Source of the DNA: an uncultured Sphingomonas sp.
GTDB taxonomy: Bacteria; Pseudomonadota; Alphaproteobacteria; Sphingomonadales; Sphingomonadaceae
Direction: 5' to 3'
Length of the DNA stretch: 64,000 bases
NCBI GenBank assembly: GCA_913777325.1
Contig: CAJYSA010000107.1
Coordinates: 58,064 to 122,063 of the forward strand
The translations under genes were made by a program, and so were the position numbers. The notes under the pieces are model-generated. The model was not told the DNA's origin, made no database searches, and worked only from the letters and a program-made list of their open reading frames with translations. Of the stretch, positions 46,102 to 54,202 are shown piece after piece (the first letter of the stretch is position 1; each line of letters starts with the position of its first letter).

Positions 46102-47228
46102 ATGTAGGCGCGCAAGAACGCGCGGACGTCGTCGCTGAACAGGGCGGGTTCCTCCAGTGCGCCAAAGTGCCCGCCGCTCGGCATCTCGGTCCAATGCCGA
46201 ATGTCGTAGACGCACTCGGCATTGGCACGATTGGGCATCGGATAGAATTCGCGGGGAAACAGCGCCGCGCCCGTCGGCACCGTGATACGCCCTTCGAACG
46301 GCCGCTCCCGCATGATCGAGCGATAGGCCCAGAATGACGACAGCATGGCGTCGTTGACCAGATAGCTCATCACGTTCGTCAGCAGCACGTCTTTGCTGAA
46401 GCGGCTCTCGATATCCCCGTTCGTATCGCCCCAGCCGTGGAACTTCTCGATGACCCAGGCGGCGGTCCCGACGGGATTGTCGAACAGTGCGAGGCCGATC
46501 GTCTGCGGCTTCGTCGCCTGCTCGTTCATGTACGCGCCCTCGGTCGCCTGCACGTGCTGGTACGCGACCCAGTATGCCTGGTTCGCGTCAGCGTCCGCCG
46601 CATCCGTTCGCGGGCCGACGAGAAAATTGAGGTGAATGGCGGCGACGACGTCGCTGTGCTCGCCGCCGAGCCGCGCCGTCACCACCGATCCCCAGTCGCC
46701 GCCCTGGGCAGCAAAGCGAGGATAGCCTAACTCTTCGGTCATCAGCCGGCGCCATAGCGTCGCGACACCCTTGGGCCCGATCGGCTTTTGTGGACGTCCG
46801 GACCAACCGAAACCGGGCAAGGACGGGATGACGAGATCGAACCCGTCATCCGCCCTGCCCCCGAAGCGTTCCGGAAAGGCCAAGCGCTCGATCACGCCCT
46901 GGAACTCGACGATCGAGCCAGGCCAGCCGTGGGTCAGCATCAGCGGACGCCCCCCACCCGAACCCCGTATGTGCTGAAAATGGATGTCGACGCCGTCGAT
47001 CTCGGCCTTGAAGTGCGGCCAGCGGTTGAGCGCCCGCTCCTGCGCACGCCAGTCGTAGTGATCGCGCCAATAGGCGACCAGATCGGCCAGATAGCGGGCA
47101 TCGGTGCCGTAATCCCAACTCCCGTCGTCGTCGGCAGGGCCGTAGCCGATTCGCGCATCGGCGACCTGTCGCTGGATTCGATCGAGCACGGCATCGGGCA
47201 CGGCGATCTCGAACGCACGGACGGTCAT
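46098..47228 (-). CDS. Epoxide hydrolase (EHN-domain alpha/beta hydrolase)
   Basis: A 376-residue epoxide hydrolase of the microsomal type. The N-terminal EHN domain (residues 1-105: FEIAVPDAVLDRIQRQVADA, then DYGTDARYLADLVAYWRDHY) precedes the alpha/beta core. HGWPGSIVEFQGVIE is the oxyanion-hole region, and AAQGGDWGSVVTARLG carries nucleophile Asp178. A late GGHFGALEEP gives the His. ATG 47228 fits AAGGAG; the ATG two codons upstream is too close to it. It should convert an epoxide to a diol. It lies between a P450 and an SDR. Confidence 0.92.
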   Translation of the reverse strand: MTVRAFEIAVPDAVLDRIQRQVADARIGYGPADDDGSWDYGTDARYLADLVAYWRDHYDWRAQERALNRWPHFKAEIDGVDIHFQHIRGSGGGRPLMLTHGWPGSIVEFQGVIERLAFPERFGGRADDGFDLVIPSLPGFGWSGRPQKPIGPKGVATLWRRLMTEELGYPRFAAQGGDWGSVVTARLGGEHSDVVAAIHLNFLVGPRTDAADADANQAYWVAYQHVQATEGAYMNEQATKPQTIGLALFDNPVGTAAWVIEKFHGWGDTNGDIESRFSKDVLLTNVMSYLVNDAMLSSFWAYRSIMRERPFEGRITVPTGAALFPREFYPMPNRANAECVYDIRHWTEMPSGGHFGALEEPALFSDDVRAFLRAYI

Positions 47229-47343
47229 CCACATTCTCCTTCGCCGCCGTCATGGCAGACGATGGCGCCCCGGCAAGCAGCGCGCACGCGATATCGCAAG
47301 GCGGATACTCGCGCAGGCCCGCGCATCCGATAGACGTTGCAAC

Positions 47344-48126
47344 ATGACCGAAACCGCTTCAGCGCTCGCCGACCTTCGCGGTCGTACCCTGCTCATTACC
47401 GGCGCCTCTTCGGGCCTTGGCGCGCATTTCGCGCGGGCCGCCGTAACAGCGGGCGCTGCGGTTGCGCTTGCCGCGCGGCGGGCCGACCGACTGGCCGACC
47501 TGGTCGCCGATCTGGAGCGCAACGGCGGCCGGGCCGCGGCCATCTCGATGGACGTCACCGACGAGAAATCGATCGCGGCGGGCTATGACGCGGCGGAGGC
47601 CGCGCTCGGGCCAATCGATTCGGTGCTGGCCAATGCCGGGCTCAATGTGCCGAGCAGCGCGATCGACCTCAGCGCCGACGATTTCGATCGCATCATGTCC
47701 GTGAACCTGCGCGGCGTGTTCCTGACCGCGCGAGAGGGCGCACGACGGATGATCGCGAATGGCTCCAAGGAAAAGGGTAACGGTCGCATCGTCCTGGTCG
47801 GCTCGGTCGGCTCGCACCGCGTACTGCCCGGCCTGACCGCCTATTCGACATCGAAGGCGGGCGTGTTGATGATGGGCAAGAGCCTGGCGCGCGAATGGTC
47901 GACTCGCGGCATCAACGTCAACACGATCATGCCCGGCTGGATCAAGACCGAACTCAACACCGAATGGCTTGAAAGCCCCGGCGGTGAAAAGCTGATCGCC
48001 AGCTTCCCGCGCCGCCGGGTGATGGTGCCCGCCGACCTCGACGGGATCGCGCTCTATCTGTTGTCCGACGCCTCGCCGGCGATCACCGGCGGCGGGTTCG
48101 AGCTCGATGACGGCCAGTCGCTCTAG
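47344..48126 (+). CDS. SDR family oxidoreductase
   Basis: A 260-residue classical SDR: TLLITGASSGLGAHFARAAV, ARRADRLADL, LANAGLNVPS, then VGSVGSHRVLPGLTAYSTSK (Tyr-Lys), and the closing ITGGGFELDDGQS. It is monocistronic and divergent from the epoxide hydrolase at 47228, and its stop overlaps the stop of the convergent acyl-CoA dehydrogenase (48123) by four bases. It probably acts on a secondary alcohol or ketone, possibly the diol from the hydrolase or a 3-hydroxyacyl-CoA. Confidence 0.9.
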   Translation: MTETASALADLRGRTLLITGASSGLGAHFARAAVTAGAAVALAARRADRLADLVADLERNGGRAAAISMDVTDEKSIAAGYDAAEAALGPIDSVLANAGLNVPSSAIDLSADDFDRIMSVNLRGVFLTAREGARRMIANGSKEKGNGRIVLVGSVGSHRVLPGLTAYSTSKAGVLMMGKSLAREWSTRGINVNTIMPGWIKTELNTEWLESPGGEKLIASFPRRRVMVPADLDGIALYLLSDASPAITGGGFELDDGQSL

Positions 48127-49205
48127 GCAGCCGCTTCCCAATAGGGGGCGGCGGAAACGAACCCACCCAGTCCCGCCAGGGTGTGCGTGGCGGTGGTCCC
48201 GTCGAGCAGAAGCGCGATCGCGGTCAGGCGCAGGAACCAGTGACCAACGGCGTGCTCCTCGGTCACGCCGATCCCGCCATGCAGTTGGACCGCCTGCTGC
48301 GCGACGAACTTCGTCGCCTTCGCAGCCACGATCGAAACCGCAGCCATGATCCGCGCCCGCTCGTCACCATCGGGTTCGTCCAGCGAACATGCGGCAAGGA
48401 TCGTCGCCGACCGCAATTGCTCGATCTCTACCAGCATTTCGGCCGCACGATGCTGCAGCGACTGGTTCGTCGCCAGCGGCTGGCCGAACTGGACGCGCGT
48501 CTTGATATAGTCAGTAGTAGCCTGGAAGGCACCCTCCGCGGCGCCCAGCGCTTCGGCAGCGAGAAATGTCGTCCGCCGGTCATGGGCCTGCCCGAGCAGG
48601 CGGGCGGCATCGTCGCCAGCTGCGATCCGTTCACCGTGGACCGCGTCTAGCCGCACATCGGCTGCCGATCCGCCACCGTGCAGCGGATATCTTTCTCGCG
48701 TCACACCGGGGGCATCGCCATCGATCAGGTACAGCGCATCGTTCGCCGCGACGATCAGCCGGTCCGCGCCGCCCCCGCCGCCAACGCCGTGCGCGATGCC
48801 GGTCAGCACGCCGTCGTCCGCCGTGATCCCGCAGTCGACCAGCGCAACTTCGCTCGTCCCGTCGAGCAGCCCCGGCAACGCCCGATCCCGCACCGCAGAC
48901 GGTGCTCCGGCCAGGATCGTACCGCCGCAAATCACAGTGTCGAGATAGGGGACGGACAGCAGGGTGCGCCCGATCGCCTCGCCGACGATCATCAATTCGG
49001 TGCCACCGCCACCCAATCCACCTGCCGCCTCGTCGATCAGGATCGCCGTCAGCCCCAGTTCGGCGAGGCCGCGCCATGCGTCCTCGCTCCAGCCGCCGGT
49101 GCTGCGGATCGCCGCGCGATGGGCGTCGAGGCCGCCCACATCGGCCGCAAAGCGATCGACCATGTCCTTCAACAAGCGCTGGTCATCGGTCAGTTCGAGG
49201 TTCAT
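48123..49205 (-). CDS. Acyl-CoA dehydrogenase, smaller member of a pair
   Basis: A 360-residue acyl-CoA dehydrogenase-like protein. MNLELTDDQRLLKDMVDRFA and LAELGLTAILIDEAAGGLGG are the N-terminal domain. The middle domain is reduced (no clear SEPxAGSD loop). The C-terminal domain has TDYIKTRVQFGQPLATNQSL and LHGGIGVTEEHAVGHWFLRL. It lies 3 bases after the larger dehydrogenase (49209-50357), and both are probably subunits of one alpha2beta2 enzyme. Operon order is crotonase, larger subunit, smaller subunit. Confidence 0.9.
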   Translation of the reverse strand: MNLELTDDQRLLKDMVDRFAADVGGLDAHRAAIRSTGGWSEDAWRGLAELGLTAILIDEAAGGLGGGGTELMIVGEAIGRTLLSVPYLDTVICGGTILAGAPSAVRDRALPGLLDGTSEVALVDCGITADDGVLTGIAHGVGGGGGADRLIVAANDALYLIDGDAPGVTRERYPLHGGGSAADVRLDAVHGERIAAGDDAARLLGQAHDRRTTFLAAEALGAAEGAFQATTDYIKTRVQFGQPLATNQSLQHRAAEMLVEIEQLRSATILAACSLDEPDGDERARIMAAVSIVAAKATKFVAQQAVQLHGGIGVTEEHAVGHWFLRLTAIALLLDGTTATHTLAGLGGFVSAAPYWEAAA

Positions 49206-49208
49206 CGG

Positions 49209-50357
49209 TCAGAGCCCCAGCATCGTCTTGGCAACGATGGTCTTCTGCACTTCGCTGGCCCCGCCATAGATGGAGGCCGCGCGCAGGATCGCATAGTTGG
49301 GCAGCGCCGTTCCTACGGGATCGACGGCCGCCTCGGGCCCGGCGGCCTCGGCGCGCAGTGCCGCTGGGCCGATCGTCTGTACCAGCAATTCGGACGCCGC
49401 CTGTCGCAGTTCGACGCCTTTCAGCTTCAGCACCGACGATCGCGGATCAGGGCCCTCGGAACGGCGCTGCGCGTCGAGAATACGAAGCTGCGTCACTTCA
49501 AGCATCCGCAACTCCGCCTCGATTCCGGCCGCCCGGGCCAGTACGCCAGCATCGCTTCCAGCCTGCGCCTTGATCCGTCGCAGAATATGCTTGGTCATCC
49601 CGATCCGCGCGATATTGGTCCGCTCGCTCGACAACAGCGCCTTGGTGACGCTCCATCCGTCGTTCTCCGCGCCGACCAGACAATCGGCCGGCACCCGCAC
49701 TTCGTCCAGGAAGACCTCGTTCACCTCGTGCCGGCCGTCGATGGTGATGATCGGACGGATCGTCACGCCCGGCAGGCGCAGGTCGATCAACAGAAACGAC
49801 AGGCCCGCCTGCTTCTTGGGCGCCGCGGGATCGGTGCGAACCAGCGTGAACATCCAGTCCGCATGGTGCGCCATCCCCTGCCAGATCTTGTGGCCCGTCA
49901 CAATATAATCGTCGCCATCCCGAACCGCGCGGGTGCGGACGGCAGCCAGGTCGGATCCCGCGCCCGGTTCCGAAAAGCCCTGGCACCACCAGATGTCGAG
50001 ATTGGCGGTCGCCGGCAGGAACCGGGCCTTCTGGGCGGGCGTACCGTAGGCGATCAGCACCGGCCCCAGCATCGCGACATTGAAGGACACCGGCTCGGGT
50101 GCCGGCGCCTGATGCAGCTCGTCGAGGAAGATCGCGCGCTCGACCGGTCCCCAGCCCGGCCCGCCATGTTCGCGCGGCCAGGCGGGCGTCGCCCAGCCGC
50201 GTGCGTTGAGCGCGCGCTGCCACGCAACCACCTCGTCACGGTTCGGCAAACGCCCGTCCAACATCTTGCGATGCGTCGCGGGATCGAGCTCGGCCCGGAT
50301 GAAGTCACGTACCTCGCGGCGGAACGCGACCTCCTCGACCGTCGGGCGCAGATCCAT
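49209..50357 (-). CDS. Acyl-CoA dehydrogenase, larger member of a pair
   Basis: A 382-residue acyl-CoA dehydrogenase with a full set of FAD features: WWCQGFSEPGAGSDLAAVRT near residue 128, GHKIWQGMAHHADWMF near 160, DGRHEVNEVFLDEVRVPADC near 205 and the C-terminal YGGASEVQKTIVAKTMLGL. The Glu used by medium-chain enzymes at the C-terminal loop is absent (YGGA). It starts 3 bases after the crotonase stop and is followed by the smaller dehydrogenase after 3 bases. It probably dehydrogenates a bulky acyl-CoA with electrons passed to EtfAB. Confidence 0.92.
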   Translation of the reverse strand: MDLRPTVEEVAFRREVRDFIRAELDPATHRKMLDGRLPNRDEVVAWQRALNARGWATPAWPREHGGPGWGPVERAIFLDELHQAPAPEPVSFNVAMLGPVLIAYGTPAQKARFLPATANLDIWWCQGFSEPGAGSDLAAVRTRAVRDGDDYIVTGHKIWQGMAHHADWMFTLVRTDPAAPKKQAGLSFLLIDLRLPGVTIRPIITIDGRHEVNEVFLDEVRVPADCLVGAENDGWSVTKALLSSERTNIARIGMTKHILRRIKAQAGSDAGVLARAAGIEAELRMLEVTQLRILDAQRRSEGPDPRSSVLKLKGVELRQAASELLVQTIGPAALRAEAAGPEAAVDPVGTALPNYAILRAASIYGGASEVQKTIVAKTMLGL

Positions 50358-50360
50358 CGG

Positions 50361-51146
50361 TCAACGGCCGGTAAAGACCGGCTTGCGCTTCTCGGCGAAG
50401 GCCGCGATGCCTTCCTTGTAATCGTCCGAGGCGTAGCAGATCTGGAACAATTCCTCGCACCGAGCGAGGTCGCGCTTCGTTTCGTCCTGCGCGTAGGTCC
50501 AGAGCGTGTACTTGATGTCCTCGGCCGTCAGCGGCGCACCGATTGCGATGTTGCCGACGATCTTTTCGATCCAGCCCTGGAATTCCTCGTCGGACACGAC
50601 TCGGCCGACCAGTCCCTTCGTAAACGCCTCCTGCGCATCGAAACGCAGGCCGCCGAGCAGCATGTCCTTGGCCGCGCCATAGCCGATGATGTCGACCATG
50701 CGGCGGAGCGAGGAATAGCGATAGCCGATGCCGATATTCATCGCGGGCTGTCCGAACGACGACTTGGCCGAACAATAGCGAAGATCGCAGACCAGCGCGA
50801 CCGATACGCCGCCGCCGATACAATAGCCGTCGATTGCCGCAACGGTGACCTTCTTCGACCGGTAGATTGCCTGAAGCGCATCCTCGCCGGTCTTGGCGTA
50901 ATGTTCCTGCGCGTCGGCGGCGCCGCGCTCCTCGGCATATTTCGAGACGTCGGCGCCTGCGACGAACGCCTTACCGCCCTGGCCCGAGAATACGACGACG
51001 CGCACCTCGTCGTCCGCCTCGAACGCCTTCATCGCCTTGCCCATGCCCTCCCACATCGCGAGCGACATGGCGTTCATCTTGCGGGGATTGTTGAAGATGA
51101 TGCGCCCGATCGCACCGTCCTTTTGCGTCAGAATCTGGTCAGTCAC
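50361..51146 (-). CDS. Enoyl-CoA hydratase/isomerase family protein
   Basis: A 261-residue crotonase: GRIIFNNPRKMNAMSLAMWE, VVVFSGQGGKAFVAGADVSK, and AIDGYCIGGGVSVALVCDLR form the CoA and oxyanion site. FGQPAMNIGIGYRYSSLRRM has Ala where hydratases have the first Glu, and AAKDMLLGG has Asp near the second, so hydratase activity is not certain. First gene of an operon with the two dehydrogenases at 49209 and 48123. The IclR regulator at 51219 lies upstream, 72 bases from its start, on the same strand. Confidence 0.91.
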   Translation of the reverse strand: MTDQILTQKDGAIGRIIFNNPRKMNAMSLAMWEGMGKAMKAFEADDEVRVVVFSGQGGKAFVAGADVSKYAEERGAADAQEHYAKTGEDALQAIYRSKKVTVAAIDGYCIGGGVSVALVCDLRYCSAKSSFGQPAMNIGIGYRYSSLRRMVDIIGYGAAKDMLLGGLRFDAQEAFTKGLVGRVVSDEEFQGWIEKIVGNIAIGAPLTAEDIKYTLWTYAQDETKRDLARCEELFQICYASDDYKEGIAAFAEKRKPVFTGR

Positions 51147-51218
51147 AAAATTCCCCCAAAGAGCAGGTAATGCCGCCGAGCATCATCGCATCCGAAAAAT
51201 TGCGGTAAGCGGCAGCGC

Positions 51219-52025
51219 TCAGCCGGCGCGTGCCAGCAGCGTCCCCCGCCCCGGGAGCATGGCGCCCGGCTGCATCGTCATCGGCGAGGGCGAGGTGAGC
51301 GCCGAGACGGTTTCGCGCAGCGCCCGCAGGAAGAAACCGCAGCCCCGCATGTCGCCCTCGCCGACAATGATCGCCAACGACAGGTTTTCGTTGGTGACCG
51401 CCTGCGGCAGGCGCACCGCGACCAAGCCGCCCGCGCCTTCGTTCAAGCCGGGGCTGACGGCGAAGCCCTGGGTACGAATGTCGTCGACCTGGACGAGGAA
51501 ATCCTCGCAGCGGACACGGTCTTCGTCCGCGACCTCGCTGTTCATGCGATGCACCAGCTTGCGGATCGCGATCCGATCGTGAACCGACAGCAGGAGCCGC
51601 CCGAGTTGGCCGCGGCTGAGTGGGCCCGGCTGTTCGATCGCCGGCATGTCCGTACCGCCGCGAACGATCTCGAGATGCTCCGTTCTGAGGTTCACGCAGC
51701 CGGTCAGCACGATCGAACATTCGAGTTCGGCGGCCAGATCGTCCATCAGCGTCAGCAAATGACCACGGCGGAACAGGCGGGGATGCGTCCACGCCCCCAG
51801 CATCGCCACCTTCGCGGTCGGACGATAGGTCCGGCGCGAGCGGTCCCGCGTAAGAAAGCCCAGCTCGACCAGGCAACCGAGCAATTCCGAGGTGCTCGAC
51901 TGCGGATAGCCATATTCCCGAGCGATCTCCATCACCGTGGCCTCCGTGCGCTCCGAATTAAAGAATTCGAAGATCTCAAGCACGCGCTTTGCGGACTTGA
52001 TTTTCTTGACGTCCAGAACAGCCAT
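51219..52025 (-). CDS. IclR-family transcriptional regulator
   Basis: A 268-residue IclR protein. KSAKRVLEIFEFFNSERTEA and VMEIAREYGYPQSSTSELLG make the winged helix, and TYRPTAKVAMLGAW starts the effector domain. LFRRGHLLTLMDDLAAELEC and GLNEGAGGLVAVRLPQA follow. It is upstream of and in line with the crotonase-dehydrogenase operon and divergent from the acyl-CoA ligase at 52273, so it may control both. The 247-base divergent gap holds the palindrome TGTCATGACA. The GC-poor stretch of that gap suits a promoter. Confidence 0.9.
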   Translation of the reverse strand: MAVLDVKKIKSAKRVLEIFEFFNSERTEATVMEIAREYGYPQSSTSELLGCLVELGFLTRDRSRRTYRPTAKVAMLGAWTHPRLFRRGHLLTLMDDLAAELECSIVLTGCVNLRTEHLEIVRGGTDMPAIEQPGPLSRGQLGRLLLSVHDRIAIRKLVHRMNSEVADEDRVRCEDFLVQVDDIRTQGFAVSPGLNEGAGGLVAVRLPQAVTNENLSLAIIVGEGDMRGCGFFLRALRETVSALTSPSPMTMQPGAMLPGRGTLLARAG

Positions 52026-52102
52026 TCGTCCTCTCCAAAGCGCCGGTGTACCGATCTGGTGCTATCGTCTGCCGATATGTCATCCGCGTCAAGTGGGCAT
52101 GT

Positions 52103-52112
52103 TGTCATGACA
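52103..52112. promoter_or_regulatory. Palindrome in the IclR/acyl-CoA ligase gap
   Basis: TGTCATGACA is a perfect 10-base palindrome in the 247-base region between the IclR start (52025) and the ligase start (52273). It differs from the repeat at 40499-40528, as expected for a different IclR protein. Support is positional only. Confidence 0.3.
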
Positions 52113-52272
52113 GGTCAAAGGCTATGAAACGGAGCCAAGCCGAGATGCAGATGGCCCGTTATCGATCGCGGATCGGCCATTCGGTGCCGCTCGTTCGGAG
52201 CGCCCCGCATCGGCTATCCGATGCCCAGCCCGCGCGATTGCCAAGGCGCTGCCTGGCGGGTGACAAACGCGC

Positions 52273-54153
52273 ATGACCCACGATTCGGCAGTCGCCTCGC
52301 CAGCCATCGACAGCAGCGCATATCCGACCCGACCGGTCAGGATGGGCGCCAAGGCTGCGACGATCGAACGACGTCCCGACGGATCGGTGCTGGTTCGTCA
52401 TGACACCGAGCCAGTCGCGGTGACCCAGACCTGGAACCAGCGACTCGAGATGTGGGGGACGGCCGACCCCGAGCGCGTATTCCTGACCGAGGCTTATGGA
52501 GACACGCGCCGAGCTTGGACGTTCGGCGAGGCGCTCGCGGACGCACGCGCCATTGCGGCTGCCCTCACGCACCTGCCGCTTTCGGCCGAGCGACCGCTGG
52601 CGATCCTTGCCGAAAACAGCGTGGATTGTGCCCGCGTGACGCTGGGCGCAATGTTCGCGGGCGTGCCGGCGGCGACGATTTCGCCATCTTACGCGCTTCT
52701 GGCCAGCGACTTCGCGAAGCTCTCGGCGGTCATCGCCTCGCTGAACCCCGGTGCCGTCTACGTCGCCAACGGCGACCGCTACGCCGCCGCCGTGGCCGCT
52801 GCCGTACCGAACGACATTCCCGTCATTTTAGGTGGGGGCGCCGTGTCCGGGCGCGATACGCGCTTCCTGGCAGACATGCTCGCCGTCGAGCCAAGTCCGT
52901 TATCCCGCCAGCGGGAAGCCGTCGTCGCCATGGACGACATCGCCAAGATCCTCTTCACGTCCGGATCGAGCGGCACGCCCAAGCCGGTGACGATCTCGCA
53001 CCGCATGCTCGCCGACAACCGCGCGCAGAACATGCTCGTCTTTGCCTTCCTGCAGGACGAGCCGCCGGTTATGCTCGACTGGCTGCCGTGGCATCACACT
53101 TTTGGCGGCAACAACAATTTCGGCTTCGCGCTCTGGGCCGGCGGCACCCTCCACATCGACGAGGGGCGGCCGACGCCGGGTGGCGTCGCGGCGACAATTG
53201 CCAATCTGAAGCGCTATCCGATCAACCTCTACATGAGCTCGCCCAGCGGGTTCGAGGTGTTGATCCCCCACTTACGCGCCGATCCAGCACTGCGCAGGGC
53301 ATTCTTTTCAAAGCTCAAGGTCATGCAATATGGCGGCGCGTCACTCGCAACATACCTATGGGCGGAGATCGACGACCTCGCCGTCGCCGAAACGGGTCAT
53401 CGCATCCTCATGGTCTCGGGCATCGGCTCGACTGAGTGCGGGCCGACGCCAATGCAGTCGAGTTGGGAACAGCACCGCAAGCCCGAGGCCGGATTGCCCG
53501 TCCCCGGCGTCACCGTCAAACTGATCCCGTTCGAGGACGCTTTCGAATTGCGGTTCGCCGGTGACTGCGTGACCCGCGGCTATTGGAAGCGACCAGACCT
53601 CACCGCAGCCGCGTTCGATGACGAGGGCTTCTTCCTGACCGGCGACCTCGTCAAGGCGATCGATCCCGACCGGCTGGAAGACGGCTTCTTGTTCCACGGG
53701 CGCACGTCGGACAATTTCAAGCTGACGTCGGGCACCTGGGTCACTGTATTACCGCTTCGACTGAGGCTGCTGTCCGCTCTGGCGCCCGTCCTGCAAGACG
53801 CGGTGATCGCCGGTGATCAACGCGATCGCGTCACGGCGATCGGCTTTCCCGACCTTGTCGCTGCACGTCGGATCGCTGGACTGTCTGAGGACGCCGAAGC
53901 CGAATCCGTACTGGGCCATCCGGTGCTGCGGGCCTGGATCGCCGAACGCCTCCGCACGCTGGCCGCCGGGGCGGGCGGCAGCTCGCAACGCATCGTCCGC
54001 GTGGTGCTCGAGGCGGAATCTCCAAGTCTGGCGAATGGCGAACTGACCGACAAGGCGGCGGCATCCGCGCGAGCGGTGCTGACGCGGCGCGCCAGCGTGG
54101 TAGATGAACTCTACGCATCGCCGCCCTCGCCCCGTACGATCGGCATCGATTGA
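52273..54153 (+). CDS. AMP-dependent acyl-CoA ligase, feruloyl-CoA synthase-like
   Basis: A 626-residue ANL-family ligase. The P-loop ILFTSGSSGTPKPVTISH lies near residue 232, with Pro in place of the usual Gly. LPWHHTFGGNNNFGFALWAG near 270, GSTECGP near 385 and FLTGDLVKAIDPDRLEDGFL near 453 follow. The C-terminal NGELTDKAAASARAVLTRRA resembles feruloyl-CoA synthases, as does the overall length. It activates a carboxylic acid (via acyl-AMP) to its CoA thioester. Aromatic acids are the known substrates of the subgroup, though the real one may be a terpenoid acid. It is alone on its strand and probably under the divergent IclR regulator. Confidence 0.9.
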   Translation: MTHDSAVASPAIDSSAYPTRPVRMGAKAATIERRPDGSVLVRHDTEPVAVTQTWNQRLEMWGTADPERVFLTEAYGDTRRAWTFGEALADARAIAAALTHLPLSAERPLAILAENSVDCARVTLGAMFAGVPAATISPSYALLASDFAKLSAVIASLNPGAVYVANGDRYAAAVAAAVPNDIPVILGGGAVSGRDTRFLADMLAVEPSPLSRQREAVVAMDDIAKILFTSGSSGTPKPVTISHRMLADNRAQNMLVFAFLQDEPPVMLDWLPWHHTFGGNNNFGFALWAGGTLHIDEGRPTPGGVAATIANLKRYPINLYMSSPSGFEVLIPHLRADPALRRAFFSKLKVMQYGGASLATYLWAEIDDLAVAETGHRILMVSGIGSTECGPTPMQSSWEQHRKPEAGLPVPGVTVKLIPFEDAFELRFAGDCVTRGYWKRPDLTAAAFDDEGFFLTGDLVKAIDPDRLEDGFLFHGRTSDNFKLTSGTWVTVLPLRLRLLSALAPVLQDAVIAGDQRDRVTAIGFPDLVAARRIAGLSEDAEAESVLGHPVLRAWIAERLRTLAAGAGGSSQRIVRVVLEAESPSLANGELTDKAAASARAVLTRRASVVDELYASPPSPRTIGID

Positions 54154-54168
54154 CGAACGACACCGATT

Positions 54169-54196
54169 GACGCCCGACGTCGATACGCCGGGCGTC
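54169..54196. terminator. Bidirectional terminator hairpin
   Basis: GACGCCCG/CGGGCGTC, an 8-bp stem with a 12-base loop, lies between the converging ligase (stop 54153) and FadJ-like (stop 54203) genes. Confidence 0.6.
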
Positions 54197-54202
54197 GTCG
54201 TC

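Noticed and set aside
48678-51170. Long open frame on the plus strand (about 830 codons) opposite the dehydrogenase-crotonase operon
   Set aside because: It is antisense to three clear genes; the translation is rich in Arg, Asp and His without domains, as usual for shadow frames in GC-rich DNA.
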